Source: Dokdonella immobilis
GTDB lineage: Bacteria; Pseudomonadota; Gammaproteobacteria; Xanthomonadales; Rhodanobacteraceae
NCBI RefSeq assembly: GCF_900115085.1
Contig: NZ_FOVF01000010.1
Coordinates: 57,314-121,313 of the forward strand
Direction of reading: 5' to 3'
Length of the DNA stretch: 64,000 bases
Both the position numbers and the translations under genes were made by a program. This document shows positions 52,608 to 61,944 of the stretch, in pieces (within the stretch, counting starts at the first letter, position 1; every line of letters begins with the position of its first letter). A model generated the notes under the pieces. The model did no database searches. It saw only the letters and a list, made by a program, of their open reading frames with translations, and was not told the origin of the DNA.

Positions 52608-55451
52608 CTAGTCGAATCCGTTGTTGAAGAGGCTCTGGATGACCTTCGAGCGCGCGAAGTTGTTGATGGTATCGGGTTCGCTGAGGCTGGTTGGTCCGTA
52701 GGTGCCGACGCCGATGTAGTTCGTCTCTGAGCCGTCGACTACGCGAGCCTGGCCGTCAATGGTGAGCGTGCCGCCCGGAAGGATGTCGAAGGTAGCGTTG
52801 ATGCTGCCGAAGCGGGTATCGACCGAGCAGTTACACGCACTGACTGGCGTGCAGACCACCGAGCTGATTCCGCCTTGCCACGGCAGGTAGCCGAACAGGT
52901 GGGCGGCGGTAATGGGCTGGTCGCCGGTGTAGTTCACCGTCATGTGAAAGCCGACGTCCTGTCCAGGCGAAGCGGCGGACGTGTCGACGGTCAGGCCTGC
53001 GGAAAGATCGCCGCTTGCCAGTACGCTGGTATCGATCAAGGCAAGGCCGGTAGTGGCGGGTGAGGGCGCTTCAATCGACGTTGAGGTCGCCAGGACCGAT
53101 CCGTCCATTGGCCAGGAAAGCGGATACCCATAGCGTGATGGGGAGCCGGCGTCGAGGGGCATCGGAGTCACCAGCTGCTGCCCAAGCATGGTTCCTGTGG
53201 TCGGGTCGAACCTGGCGATGAAGTGGAAGCTGATCGAGGTGGAGAGGAGGGACCGGCGAACCATCAGTTCGATGTTTCCCGATGGCGTCAGCAGTGGCGA
53301 GTGCGCCGATTGGGACAGAATCGGACTGGCAGGGCTCAGCACCCATTGCTCGACGATTGCGCTGCCGTCGTTGTGGAATCGGCGGACCACCGGCGTCGAA
53401 TTGACTCCGAGCGCCGTCAGGGCGTCTCCGTTGGGAAGTGTGATGAAACCCTTCTCACTGCAGAATGTGCAGCCATAGGGTGCACTGGCGGCGATCCACG
53501 CCGCCGCGCCGGTGGTCACGTCTATCTTTGCGTTGTTTTGCGCGCTCGAGAAAATCACATGTTGGGCGTCAACGCGGTAGAACCCGAAGTAGGAGCCGTC
53601 GCCCGAAAACAGGGTGGTCGACCACAGTTCCGATCCGTCGACTCCCGAGAGCCGCGCCAGAGTCTTGTTCGAGCCATCCAGGGGGCCGGAAAGGAGGATG
53701 TCGTTGCCGAACAGCTCGAACGTCCTTAGCCAGTTGCCCGCGCGGTCGGTGTTCCAGAGAATGGCTCCGGACTGCCTTGAAAACTTGTACATGCGCGTGT
53801 GCGAGCACGTGCTGCTGCCGCACGCCAGATCGATATTGACAACAACGTAGACGTTGCCGTCGGCGTCGATATCCGGTCCCACGGTGTACGTGCCGGTCTG
53901 GGTCGGCTCGTAGAGGACGGCACTCCATTGCTTGCTTCCGGTGGTGCGATCGTACAGACCGATCTGGAAGGCGCTGTCCGCTGGGGCAAGGTTGCCGGGG
54001 CGCGTCAAGGTGCTGAGTACCGCGACGAGATCATTCTTAATGGTGAAATCGGCGGGCTGCCAGAACTGAGGCGTGAAGAACTGGTCCCCAAGCGCCATGT
54101 CGTCGATGGTTTCCCATTGGGTTCCGCCAGTGCCTGCGTCGACGGAACGAATGCGCAGTTGCGGTCCGGTTGGACTCAGGTCATGGGCGACACTGATGAC
54201 CTGGGTTCCATCGACTTTCGAATTGCCTTGCACGCCTTGGTCGACGAGCGGAATCGGATCCAGGGCTAACAGGCTTCCGCTTGAAAAGTCGATGGGCTGC
54301 ACGAACGGAGGTGCAGCCTTGTTGACGTTGTAGGTGCTCGCAAGTCCGAGAATCCGGTTGTTGGCAAGCCCACCGAATTGTTGCCAGTAGAGCGGGTCTC
54401 CGTCGCCATTCACGACAGGCAAGGAGGTCGACCAGACGGTAGCGCCGGTAGTCGCATTGAGCCTGATGAGGGAATTGCCTGCGTTGACCAGAATCGAAGT
54501 GTCCACGGACCTGGCGAAGTGGCCGCTCGTCAGCGGCTGCGACCACCTCTCCGCGCCGGTATCCGCAGCCAGGCGACGGATCAAGTCGTCTCCGACAAGA
54601 ACCAACTCCGAAGGTGAATCCTTGGTGGTAATGCCCGCCACATAGTCCCCGGGCTGGATGGTCCAGGCCATGCTGCCATCGGTCTGGCGAAATGCGCGAA
54701 GGTCGGGCCCGACCCGCACATAGAAATTGGTGTCGTCGATCCCGACCAGGGCGCCGACTTGTCCGCCGAACGTCGATCCGCCTGTTGTCTGGAAACTCAG
54801 GCTGCCATCGACAGCGAACTTCTCGACGTGAAGGACATCAGCCTGGTAGTAGGCGCTGTAGAGATTGCCGAGGCCATCGACCAACAGGCCGTCCAGCCCG
54901 CAGTTGCTGTTCGGCGCCGACCGACGCTCCCAGAGCAGATCGCCGGTGTTTGCATCGAGTACGCGGGTCTTGTTGCAATTTCGCGTTGCCAGGCGTCCAC
55001 CTGGCAGTTTGGCCATCCAGAGTGCCTGCACCTTTCGCGCCCAGGCAAGCTCACCATTCGGGGCGATGCGTGCGATCGAGGGAAACAGTCCGTCACCCAG
55101 CGCGACAATTGCGCTGCCATCATCGTTGGCGATCAGTGCATTCGCCTGGTAGTAGTCCTGGCTGCTGTAGTTGTCCAGGTTGGCTGCCCAGCGCAGGTTG
55201 CCGGCGCTGTCGAGACGAGTCACCTGGGCATTGAATGGGGACGGGTTCACGCCGACGAACAAGACATCGCCATCGCTGGAGTAGGCGACCGGAGCGGTTG
55301 GCCCGTAGAAGGAGATCCCGGACGATACGAAGGGCGTCGACGTGAAGTTCCAGTCGTTCTGCCACACCGGGCTGGCCATCGTGCTGTGGGCCAGCGCGCA
55401 TGATGCGATGCCGATGGCAATCGAGCAGATGAAGGGATTGAGGCGGTCCAT
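52608..55451 (-). CDS. secreted PQQ-like beta-propeller protein with LFNNGFD tail
   Basis: A 947-residue secreted protein. Signal peptide (FICSIAIGIASCALAHSTMA), then many PQQ/quinoprotein-like blades marked by LDSAGNLRWAANLDN, APNGELAWARKVQ, DANTGDLLWERR, DTGAERWSQPLTSG, NATTGATVWSTSLP, DRTTGSKQWSAVLYE and GVDGSELWSTTLF. The final 120 residues (LTVDTSAASPGQDVGFHMTV ... ITAAHLFGYLPW ... GTLTIDGQARVV) form a DUF11-like adhesin domain. It ends VIQSLFNNGFD. Not a known dehydrogenase; probably structural or binding. Start at 55451 set by signal peptide. Confidence 0.82.
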   Translation of the reverse strand: MDRLNPFICSIAIGIASCALAHSTMASPVWQNDWNFTSTPFVSSGISFYGPTAPVAYSSDGDVLFVGVNPSPFNAQVTRLDSAGNLRWAANLDNYSSQDYYQANALIANDDGSAIVALGDGLFPSIARIAPNGELAWARKVQALWMAKLPGGRLATRNCNKTRVLDANTGDLLWERRSAPNSNCGLDGLLVDGLGNLYSAYYQADVLHVEKFAVDGSLSFQTTGGSTFGGQVGALVGIDDTNFYVRVGPDLRAFRQTDGSMAWTIQPGDYVAGITTKDSPSELVLVGDDLIRRLAADTGAERWSQPLTSGHFARSVDTSILVNAGNSLIRLNATTGATVWSTSLPVVNGDGDPLYWQQFGGLANNRILGLASTYNVNKAAPPFVQPIDFSSGSLLALDPIPLVDQGVQGNSKVDGTQVISVAHDLSPTGPQLRIRSVDAGTGGTQWETIDDMALGDQFFTPQFWQPADFTIKNDLVAVLSTLTRPGNLAPADSAFQIGLYDRTTGSKQWSAVLYEPTQTGTYTVGPDIDADGNVYVVVNIDLACGSSTCSHTRMYKFSRQSGAILWNTDRAGNWLRTFELFGNDILLSGPLDGSNKTLARLSGVDGSELWSTTLFSGDGSYFGFYRVDAQHVIFSSAQNNAKIDVTTGAAAWIAASAPYGCTFCSEKGFITLPNGDALTALGVNSTPVVRRFHNDGSAIVEQWVLSPASPILSQSAHSPLLTPSGNIELMVRRSLLSTSISFHFIARFDPTTGTMLGQQLVTPMPLDAGSPSRYGYPLSWPMDGSVLATSTSIEAPSPATTGLALIDTSVLASGDLSAGLTVDTSAASPGQDVGFHMTVNYTGDQPITAAHLFGYLPWQGGISSVVCTPVSACNCSVDTRFGSINATFDILPGGTLTIDGQARVVDGSETNYIGVGTYGPTSLSEPDTINNFARSKVIQSLFNNGFD

Positions 55452-55969
55452 GCGGGAACTCCGGAACGACTGAAATTCAGAGAAAATGCGAGAATGCCGC
55501 GCCGTTGGTGTTGCTGCGACGAATCGCCGGGTATTGCGCGGCGGGAAGCGGGTTTCCATCTTATACTGGAAGCATGAATTGACGCATCTATCCGCCGGAA
55601 AACCCAGCGGACCTCAGTGTCTGATACGACAGGCTTGCGCCCGCGCCCGGCTCGATGCGCAGGACGAGGTGCGCTTCATTGCGTAGTGCGACGTTGGCGT
55701 GCGAGCCGACCCCAATGTTGTCGGTCAGCGCTTGCGGCAGCTGCTCCAGCCATTCCCGCGAGGTTCGTCGGACGACCCGTGGCCAGGAATATAGGCCACA
55801 TAGCCTGGCCCAGCGCGCTCATTGCGAGATGCAGAGTGCAGGTTTCGTTCGGTATTCAGGCATGAAAGCGTGACGAGGCTCGGGCCGGCCATCTGCAGGG
55901 AAATTCCGACAGTGCGGGTAGGACACGGGCCGGATTGTGGCTGTACCGGTTCGCCCTTCTCGTAGGAGG
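55452..55969. other. gene-free stretch
   Basis: 518 bases between two minus-strand secreted-protein genes. Short open frames exist on both strands but none has recognisable protein character or a convincing ribosome site. No repeat from the families seen elsewhere. Confidence 0.5.
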
Positions 55970-57100
55970 CTACGGATCGAATCCGTCATCGAACAACGTG
56001 TCGCTTTTGAGGATGTGCAAAGCGTAGCGACCGGCGGAGGCCTGGCCACTGCCGTTGAAGTCAGGGTCGCCGTACGTGGTGACACCGACGCAGTAACGTC
56101 CGGATATCGTAACCGAGCCGGTTTCGAGGCGTGCGTTGCGTTGTCCCGGTGCGTCGTCGTTGCTGAGCAAGAGCGATGCGGGTGAGGTCGAGAACCAGCC
56201 CAGCACAGGGTCGACCCACGGGCTCGTGCTCGGCTCGCCCGAGATCGACACATCGGTGGTGGTCGTGATGAGGTAGTGATCGCCGGCAAGCGCTTCGAAA
56301 CAATAGAAGTCGACATCGTTGCCGCGTGTCGAGAGGAGCGCTCCACTCGAATCCCAGGACAGGGAAATGCTTGGCAGGGAGGTGCCCGTTTCGAGCGTGG
56401 AATTGGGTTCGTAGGGGTCGACCGGCATTGGTTGCATGACCAGATTGCCGATGGTGAACTGGCTACCACTGATGATGATGTAGGGTCCGGGGGCGATGCG
56501 GTCGTCGTACTGCGCATCGAGGTCGTGGATCCAGAAGAGGTAGCTGCCGGGATCAACGCCGCACACGGTGAATGTACCCAGCGTGCCGGAGGATGCGCTC
56601 GTCACCGCGTCGACGTGGTATCGCCCATCACTGCGATCCTGCAGTCGCACCTGCACTCCGCCGAGTCCAACGCTGCCGTTGGTCACCGTGCCCTGCAGTG
56701 AACCCACGGTATTCAACGCGAAGTTGATGCCCGTGATGTTAGTTCCCGCTCCGATCGAGATGACATCGGCGGACGAATCGAGTCGGCCAGCGTCATAGGG
56801 GGCCATGGAATCGAAGTAGCGCTGCGCGTACAAGCACTGCTGCGGCGTGTTCATCGGGACGGCCTGGATGATGTAATTGCCTGCCGCGACACCGCTGAAT
56901 AAATAAGATCCGGACGCATTCGTGGTCAATGACTGCACGACGGCCCAACCCTTGCCGCCTGCTGCATTGAGCAAATTCACGGCAAAGCCGCTGATCGGCG
57001 TGCCGTCCGGGCTCGCCGAGACCTGCCCGGCAATGCTTCCAGCCCACGCGGGCGGCGCAGACATCACAAGGCCGATGAAGAGAGCCGCGCGCACGCGCAT
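55970..57100 (-). CDS. secreted carboxypeptidase-regulatory-like/PPC-domain protein with LFDDGFD tail
   Basis: A 376-residue secreted protein. Signal peptide (RAALFIGLVMSAPPAWAG), an N-terminal prealbumin-like domain (SIAGQVSASPDGTPISGFAV, ASGSYLFSGVAAGNYIIQAV), a second such domain (GSLQGTVTNGSVGLGGVQV, GTLGTFTVCGVDPGSYLFWI), then a bacterial pre-peptidase C-terminal domain (DPYEPNSTLETGTSL ... GNDVDFYCFEALAGDHYLIT ... ISGRYCVGVTTYG). Ends KSDTLFDDGFDP. No catalytic domain is present. Start at 57100 from the signal peptide. Confidence 0.82.
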   Translation of the reverse strand: MRVRAALFIGLVMSAPPAWAGSIAGQVSASPDGTPISGFAVNLLNAAGGKGWAVVQSLTTNASGSYLFSGVAAGNYIIQAVPMNTPQQCLYAQRYFDSMAPYDAGRLDSSADVISIGAGTNITGINFALNTVGSLQGTVTNGSVGLGGVQVRLQDRSDGRYHVDAVTSASSGTLGTFTVCGVDPGSYLFWIHDLDAQYDDRIAPGPYIIISGSQFTIGNLVMQPMPVDPYEPNSTLETGTSLPSISLSWDSSGALLSTRGNDVDFYCFEALAGDHYLITTTTDVSISGEPSTSPWVDPVLGWFSTSPASLLLSNDDAPGQRNARLETGSVTISGRYCVGVTTYGDPDFNGSGQASAGRYALHILKSDTLFDDGFDP

Positions 57101-57657
57101 GACATGCTCCTGACTCGAATCGCCAATGCGCGCCCAGACTCCCAAGCGCAGCCTGCGCAGATCATACACGCAGCCGGTTGAGTCACACTTTTGCGAGAAA
57201 TCGGGCCCGAACGCGGACTGTCGCGCCAGGGCCGTTACCTCGAAATTCGGCCGCAGTACATCATGCCGCGCGTTTTCAAGCGACCCTGCGCGGGTGTTTA
57301 GCTCAAACCTTGTTTGAATACAAGCTGTAATAAGTGACAGGTTTACAGCGTCCGAATCAGGGTATAGGTTTGTACTCTGAAACAGTCGCGAACACCCAGT
57401 GGGTGAGCCAGGGCGGATCGGGACGCAGCTTCCGCCGGAATGGGATGTCGCGGGGGTGGTCGAGGTGGGTGTTGCGCCACGGGGTCACGCATCGAATTCT
57501 TTCGCACGGGCGATTCCAGCCCGGCGAGGTCCGCTTTTCAGAAGTGCCCGTTGCAGGGCGCCTCTGGCAATTCCTGCCGAGCCAGAAGGAACCCTCAAGG
57601 CAGGAAGACGGCAATCGCAAGTCTGAATTCCTCGACATGTCTCGAAAGGAGTGCGTC
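57101..57657. other. divergent regulatory gap upstream of the tyrosinase gene
   Basis: 557 bases between divergent genes. The segment 57297-57380 is markedly AT-richer and contains TTTACA and TATAGG 15 bases apart, a weak promoter candidate reading toward the tyrosinase gene. No gene is supported; an open frame from 57334 into the tyrosinase gene lacks coding character. Confidence 0.4.
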
Positions 57658-60054
57658 ATGTCTATTCGTATCTGCTGCAGCGTCTTGTCGATTCTGGCGG
57701 TGTGGGCTCCCGCCTTGCATGCGCAATTCGTCCAGGTTCCCGGGGTCGGCTGGGAAGGCCAGGGGGCCGATCTGGTCGTCGTCCAGCTCGACAGCGACCC
57801 GCGTCCCGACATGATCCTGATGGCCTACGACGCGCCGGACCGGGACAACAGCTTCCGTTATCGCGTCGGGCTCAACCTGAATGCATCAGGCGTGGCCAGT
57901 ACCTGGCTCGGCGGATTCGTGCAGGTGCCCGGCGTCGGCTGGGAAGGGCAGGGCGCGGGTGCGGCGGTGGCCGATCTCGATGGCAACGGTCGACCGGAAC
58001 TGATCCTGATGGCCTACGACAACCCGAGCCAGGCCAACAACTTCCGCTACCGGGTCGGCTGGAATCTCAATGCGCAGGGCCGTGCTTCGAACTGGACCAG
58101 TCATGCGCAGGTGCCGGGTGTCGGCTGGGAAGGCCAGGGTGCGGCTGTCGTCATCGGCCAGATTGATGGCAACCCGCGGCCCGACATGATCTTCATGGCC
58201 TACGACAATCCGTCGCGGGACAATTCGTTTCGCTACCGGCTCGGCTTCAACGTCAATGCAGCAGGCAACGCAAGCTGGTCTTCCAACTTCATCCAGGTGC
58301 CGGGCGTGGGCTGGGAAGGACAAGGCGCCGGCGCCGCCCTGGTCAACCTCGATGCCAATCCGCGACCCGACCTCATCCTGATGGCCTATGACGCGCCCGA
58401 TCGCGACAACACCTTCCGCTATCGGGTCGGCTTCAATCTCGACACCCGTGGTGTGGCACAGTCGTGGCAGCCGGGCTTCCAGACGATAGCGGGAGTCGGC
58501 TGGGAGGGGCAGGGTGCCGGGCTTGCGGTCACCTGCCTCGACGGCAATGCGCGCTCGGACTGGATCGTGATGGCCTACGACAATCCGTCTCGGGAAAACA
58601 GCTTCCGCTATCGAGTCCTCGCCAATCGCAGCCAGGCGCCTTGTCCGCGGCCGCTCGGCAGTTCGAGTGCCGGCACGCCCCTGCGCAAGTCGATCACGCA
58701 GCTGACCGCGTCGGAGCTGGCCAGCTTGCGGCGCGGCATAAGGCAGATGATCGACTGGAACAGCGCGCCGCGCGACAGCGCCAACTACCATCGCAGCCTC
58801 GAGTACTGGGCGAACATGCATTCCTACATGGGCAGCGGCTGCGCATCGACGTCGGGGCTCAGCCTTCCCGGCATGAGCGGACTCAGCGCGCACAGCATGG
58901 GCAATCCGGTCGAAACCTCCACTTGGTGCAAGTGCCAGCACGGCACGTTGCAGTTCCTGACCTGGCATCGCATGTACATCTACTACTTCGAGCAGGTGTT
59001 GCAGGCCGCCGCCGGTGACCCGAACCTGCGCCTGCCGTTCTTCGACTACGAGACGAACGGTCAGTTGCCGCTCTCCTATCGTGAAGGCACGCCGGCCACC
59101 AATCCGCTGCGCGTGGACAACCGCCAGGCGTCGCTCAACACGGGCAGCGGCAGTCTTTCGGCGAGCGTGACCTCGACCAGCGGCGCAATGGGCCTGACGA
59201 CCTACACGGCATTCAATGGCGCGCTCGAGCAGACTCCGCATGGTTCGGTGCATTGCGCGATCGGCGTGAGTTCCTGCCCCAGCGGTTACATGGGCTACGT
59301 GCCTTCCGCCGGCAACGACCCGGTGTTCTATTCGCACCATGCCAACATCGATCGCCTCTACGAGTGCTGGTTGAGCGTGAATCCGGCGGCGCGGCTGCCG
59401 AACGATCCGAACCAGCTCAACACGACCTATACCTTCATCGATGGCAGCGGCAATTCGATCACGCGCCGCGTCGGCGACATGCTGACCACGGCGCAACTCG
59501 GCTACGGCTATGCCGCTGGCGGCGGATGCCCGGCCGGAACGGCTGGGGCGCAAGCCTTGATGGCCGCGACGGAAGCCACGGCACCCGTGCGAAAATTCGC
59601 CCTGCAGGGCGAAACGCGCCTGGAACGCGGGACGACCGTGGTGCCGCTGCAGGTCTCCACCGAGATGCGAAGCATGCTGTTCAAGTCGCCGACCGGGAAC
59701 GAACCGGCGCAGCACTCGATGCTGGTGATCGATGGACTCGCCTTCGACGAGCCGCCGCGCGTGCTCTACGAAGTCTACCTGCGCAAGGTTGACGGCGACC
59801 GCGTGCTGGTCGGCGTGATCAATTTCTTCAACCTGACCGGGCCGCACGGAGATCACGGCACGGGGACGCCGCCCGACCGCTTCACGTTCGACGCAACCGA
59901 GGCGTTCCGGGCGCTGGGTGGCGACAAGGATGTCGTGCTCGAGATCGAGCCGACCACCGGATTGGATGATTCGACGGTGACGAAGGCCGCCGAGAACATC
60001 AGCGAGCGGGCCAACGTGCACTTCCGATCCGTGTCGATCGAACTGGTGCCATAG
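57658..60054 (+). CDS. secreted tyrosinase/polyphenol-oxidase-like protein with five 63-residue repeats
   Basis: A 798-residue type 3 copper protein. Signal peptide (RICCSVLSILAVWAPALHAQ), five tandem 63-residue repeats (about 23-325; PGVGWEGQGA ... PRPDMILMAYD ... NSFRYRVG), a tyrosinase core with CuA ligands H428 (CQHGTLQFLTWHRMY) and H437, and CuB ligands H528 and H532 (PHGSVHCAIG) plus H560/H561 (DPVFYSHHANIDRLYECW), then a C-terminal domain (LVIDGLAFDEPPRVLYEVYL) resembling the KFDV domain of plant polyphenol oxidases that shields the active site until processed. GGAG just before the ATG. Would oxidise phenols to quinones; a terminator follows. Confidence 0.9.
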   Translation: MSIRICCSVLSILAVWAPALHAQFVQVPGVGWEGQGADLVVVQLDSDPRPDMILMAYDAPDRDNSFRYRVGLNLNASGVASTWLGGFVQVPGVGWEGQGAGAAVADLDGNGRPELILMAYDNPSQANNFRYRVGWNLNAQGRASNWTSHAQVPGVGWEGQGAAVVIGQIDGNPRPDMIFMAYDNPSRDNSFRYRLGFNVNAAGNASWSSNFIQVPGVGWEGQGAGAALVNLDANPRPDLILMAYDAPDRDNTFRYRVGFNLDTRGVAQSWQPGFQTIAGVGWEGQGAGLAVTCLDGNARSDWIVMAYDNPSRENSFRYRVLANRSQAPCPRPLGSSSAGTPLRKSITQLTASELASLRRGIRQMIDWNSAPRDSANYHRSLEYWANMHSYMGSGCASTSGLSLPGMSGLSAHSMGNPVETSTWCKCQHGTLQFLTWHRMYIYYFEQVLQAAAGDPNLRLPFFDYETNGQLPLSYREGTPATNPLRVDNRQASLNTGSGSLSASVTSTSGAMGLTTYTAFNGALEQTPHGSVHCAIGVSSCPSGYMGYVPSAGNDPVFYSHHANIDRLYECWLSVNPAARLPNDPNQLNTTYTFIDGSGNSITRRVGDMLTTAQLGYGYAAGGGCPAGTAGAQALMAATEATAPVRKFALQGETRLERGTTVVPLQVSTEMRSMLFKSPTGNEPAQHSMLVIDGLAFDEPPRVLYEVYLRKVDGDRVLVGVINFFNLTGPHGDHGTGTPPDRFTFDATEAFRALGGDKDVVLEIEPTTGLDDSTVTKAAENISERANVHFRSVSIELVP
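57724..58630 (+). repeat. five tandem 189-base repeats inside the tyrosinase gene
   Basis: Units start near 57727, 57917, 58106, 58288 and 58477 and share a core translated as VPGVGWEGQGA followed by ILMAYD and NSFRYRVG. Diverged at DNA level (many synonymous changes), so they are old compared with the 90-base collagen repeats. Acidic loops (LDGNGRPELIL) suggest FG-GAP-like calcium-binding blades. Confidence 0.85.
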
Positions 60055-60074
60055 CGACAGGCCAGGCAATGCGG

Positions 60075-60111
60075 AAACCGAACACCGTTGCGCTGCTTCG
60101 GTGTTCGGTTT
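60075..60111 (+). terminator. terminator-like hairpin after the tyrosinase gene
   Basis: A perfect 13-base-pair stem (aaaccgaacaccg / cggtgttcggttt) with an 11-base loop, 20 bases after the stop; the A/T edges give a short T-run. The rest of the gap to 60346 holds no gene. Confidence 0.75.
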
Positions 60112-60346
60112 ATCCCGGCGCACGAAGGGGATGCGGGAGATCCGCGCGAAAGGGCTTCGGGCCGGCAGACGATCGCCAGGCATCGTTTGAACGACCCAGG
60201 CGACCGCGGCCTCGAAGCAGGAGGCGAGCTTTGCCTACTCCATTTGGCGCGGCATAGGCAAGTTCCCGTTTGTGCCAACAATCGGTTGGCAAACGGTCTC
60301 CAATCGGTCACCTTTGGCAGCTTCGAATTCCGCTGAAGGTCCCCGA

Positions 60347-61639
60347 ATGTCCGTGCCGCCGCCTGCGCAGTCTGCCCCGATCGTTCCGTTCTGGGATCGC
60401 TTGCGCGAGATCACGCGCTATCCCGCGCACTCGAGTTCGATGATCACGATTGTCGTCCTGGCGCTCGGCAACCTTGCCGTGTTCCTGCCGTTCGGTCGGT
60501 TCCTCATACTGCTGGTGACGGTTGCGGCCTATCGCTATGCGTTCTAATGCCTGCGTGCCACGGCCAATGGCTATCTGGAGCCGCCCGAGATTGCGCAATC
60601 CACGGCTAGCGACCTGGGCTGGAAGCAGATCTGGTTGATGGCGATATTCATGATCGTCTCCATTTTCGGGGTTGCCGTGCTGGGTCCCAAGCTTGGCTTG
60701 CTGCTGATGCTGTTCCTCGGAGTCAGCCTGCCGGGCGCGACGATGACCCTGGCCATGGATGAAAGCCTGCTTGGCGCATTGAACCCGGCAAAATGGGTAG
60801 CGATCGTGGCCCGCATCGGCTGGCCGTATTTCGCCATCGTCGGCTTGTGTGTCGTGATCATGGCGAGCCAAAGCTATGCGGCCGACCTGGTCTCGAACGT
60901 ATTGCCCTTGTTCGTCGCCTTGATCGTGGTCGGCGTCATCTCCAACTACGCACTCGTGATGACGTTTCACCTGATGGGCTATCTGATCTACCAGTATCAC
61001 GAGGACGTCGGCTTCGAGCCGGTTGCGCCGCAAATGGTGAAGGCGCTGGCCAGGCCCGATCCGGACCAGGATGTGCTGGATGAGGCAGCGGGTCTCGTTC
61101 GCGACGGCAAGCCCGAGAATGCGACCGAGCTGCTGCGCGGTTACTTGCGTACTCGCGGCGGTACGCCGGCTGTGCACACGCAGTACCGCAAGTTGCTGCG
61201 ACTGGGCAACGATCGCGACGAGTTGCTGCGCCATGGGCGGGAGTACCTCAATATCCTGCTGGCACAGGAAAAGAGCCTGCCGGCCCTCGAGATTCTGCGT
61301 GAGTGTCAGATGATCGAGCCCACGTTCGGGCCGACAGAGGCCGATCAGGTTACGGAGCTCGCGAGCGTCGCGGCCCGTGGCGGACAAGCGGAAGTCGCTC
61401 TGAGATTGCTTTCGGGGTTCCACAAGCGCTTTCCGAAAAGCAAGGACATACCGCGGAACTACCTGCTCGTCGCGCGCCTGCTGCATGAGCGCATGAATCA
61501 GGACGAGAAGTCGCTGGGGATATTGAAGTACCTCAGGGCAAACTTTCCGGATGATCCGTTGATGGGCGAGATCGATCAGCTGTCGGGGATGATCGAGCGG
61601 ATGATGGCGGCGACGAAGAAGCCCGGGGCGAGTGCTTAG
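60347..61639 (+). pseudogene. membrane/TPR-type protein gene interrupted by an in-frame TAA
   Basis: One reading frame of 430 codons from the ATG at 60347 to 61639 contains a single TAA at 60545-60547. Before it: SVPPPAQSAPIVPFWDRLRE then MITIVVLALGNLAVFLPFGR (membrane). After it the frame continues in coding style: CLRATANGYLEPPEIAQSTA, four more hydrophobic segments (IWLMAIFMIVSIFGVAVLG; FAIVGLCVVIMASQSYAADL), FHLMGYLIYQYHEDVGFEPV and a helical-repeat cytoplasmic end. GAA to TAA would explain it. The downstream part could still start at TTG 60635. Family unknown to me; paralleled by the neighbouring rhomboid's helical tail. Confidence 0.75.
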
Positions 61640-61944
61640 AAATTGTCCATTGTGGTCGCAACCTGAGGGCGTCGATCCTTCTTTTGTCGGTTGGACTTGC
61701 AGGTGCGCGCTGGCACACAGGGATGAGTCACCGGGGACCTCGATCAAGCCTGTGAGATTGCCGGGCACCTGGGCATGGCGCTGCGCTTGGTCACCCGCAT
61801 CAGCCTGTCGGCCGTTGCACTCGCACCACCCATGGCCCTCGCCCCGCAGGCAGCAGCGTTCGTGGTGCAGAGCCGCAATCCTGCCGTTTCGTCTCCCGCC
61901 AGCAGCAGAAGCTGCATGCGTCATTGATGGAACCCAAGGGCGGC
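61640..61944. other. gene-free stretch
   Basis: 305 bases between convergent genes. Neither strand gives a plausible protein and no terminator or repeat stands out. Confidence 0.45.

Noticed and set aside
57886..60183. Long minus-strand open frame opposite the tyrosinase gene
   Set aside because: Arg/His/Gly-rich shadow translation; the plus strand carries all copper-site motifs.
60545..60547. Recoded stop such as selenocysteine
   Set aside because: The codon is TAA, not TGA, and no recoding structure or redox motif is evident.
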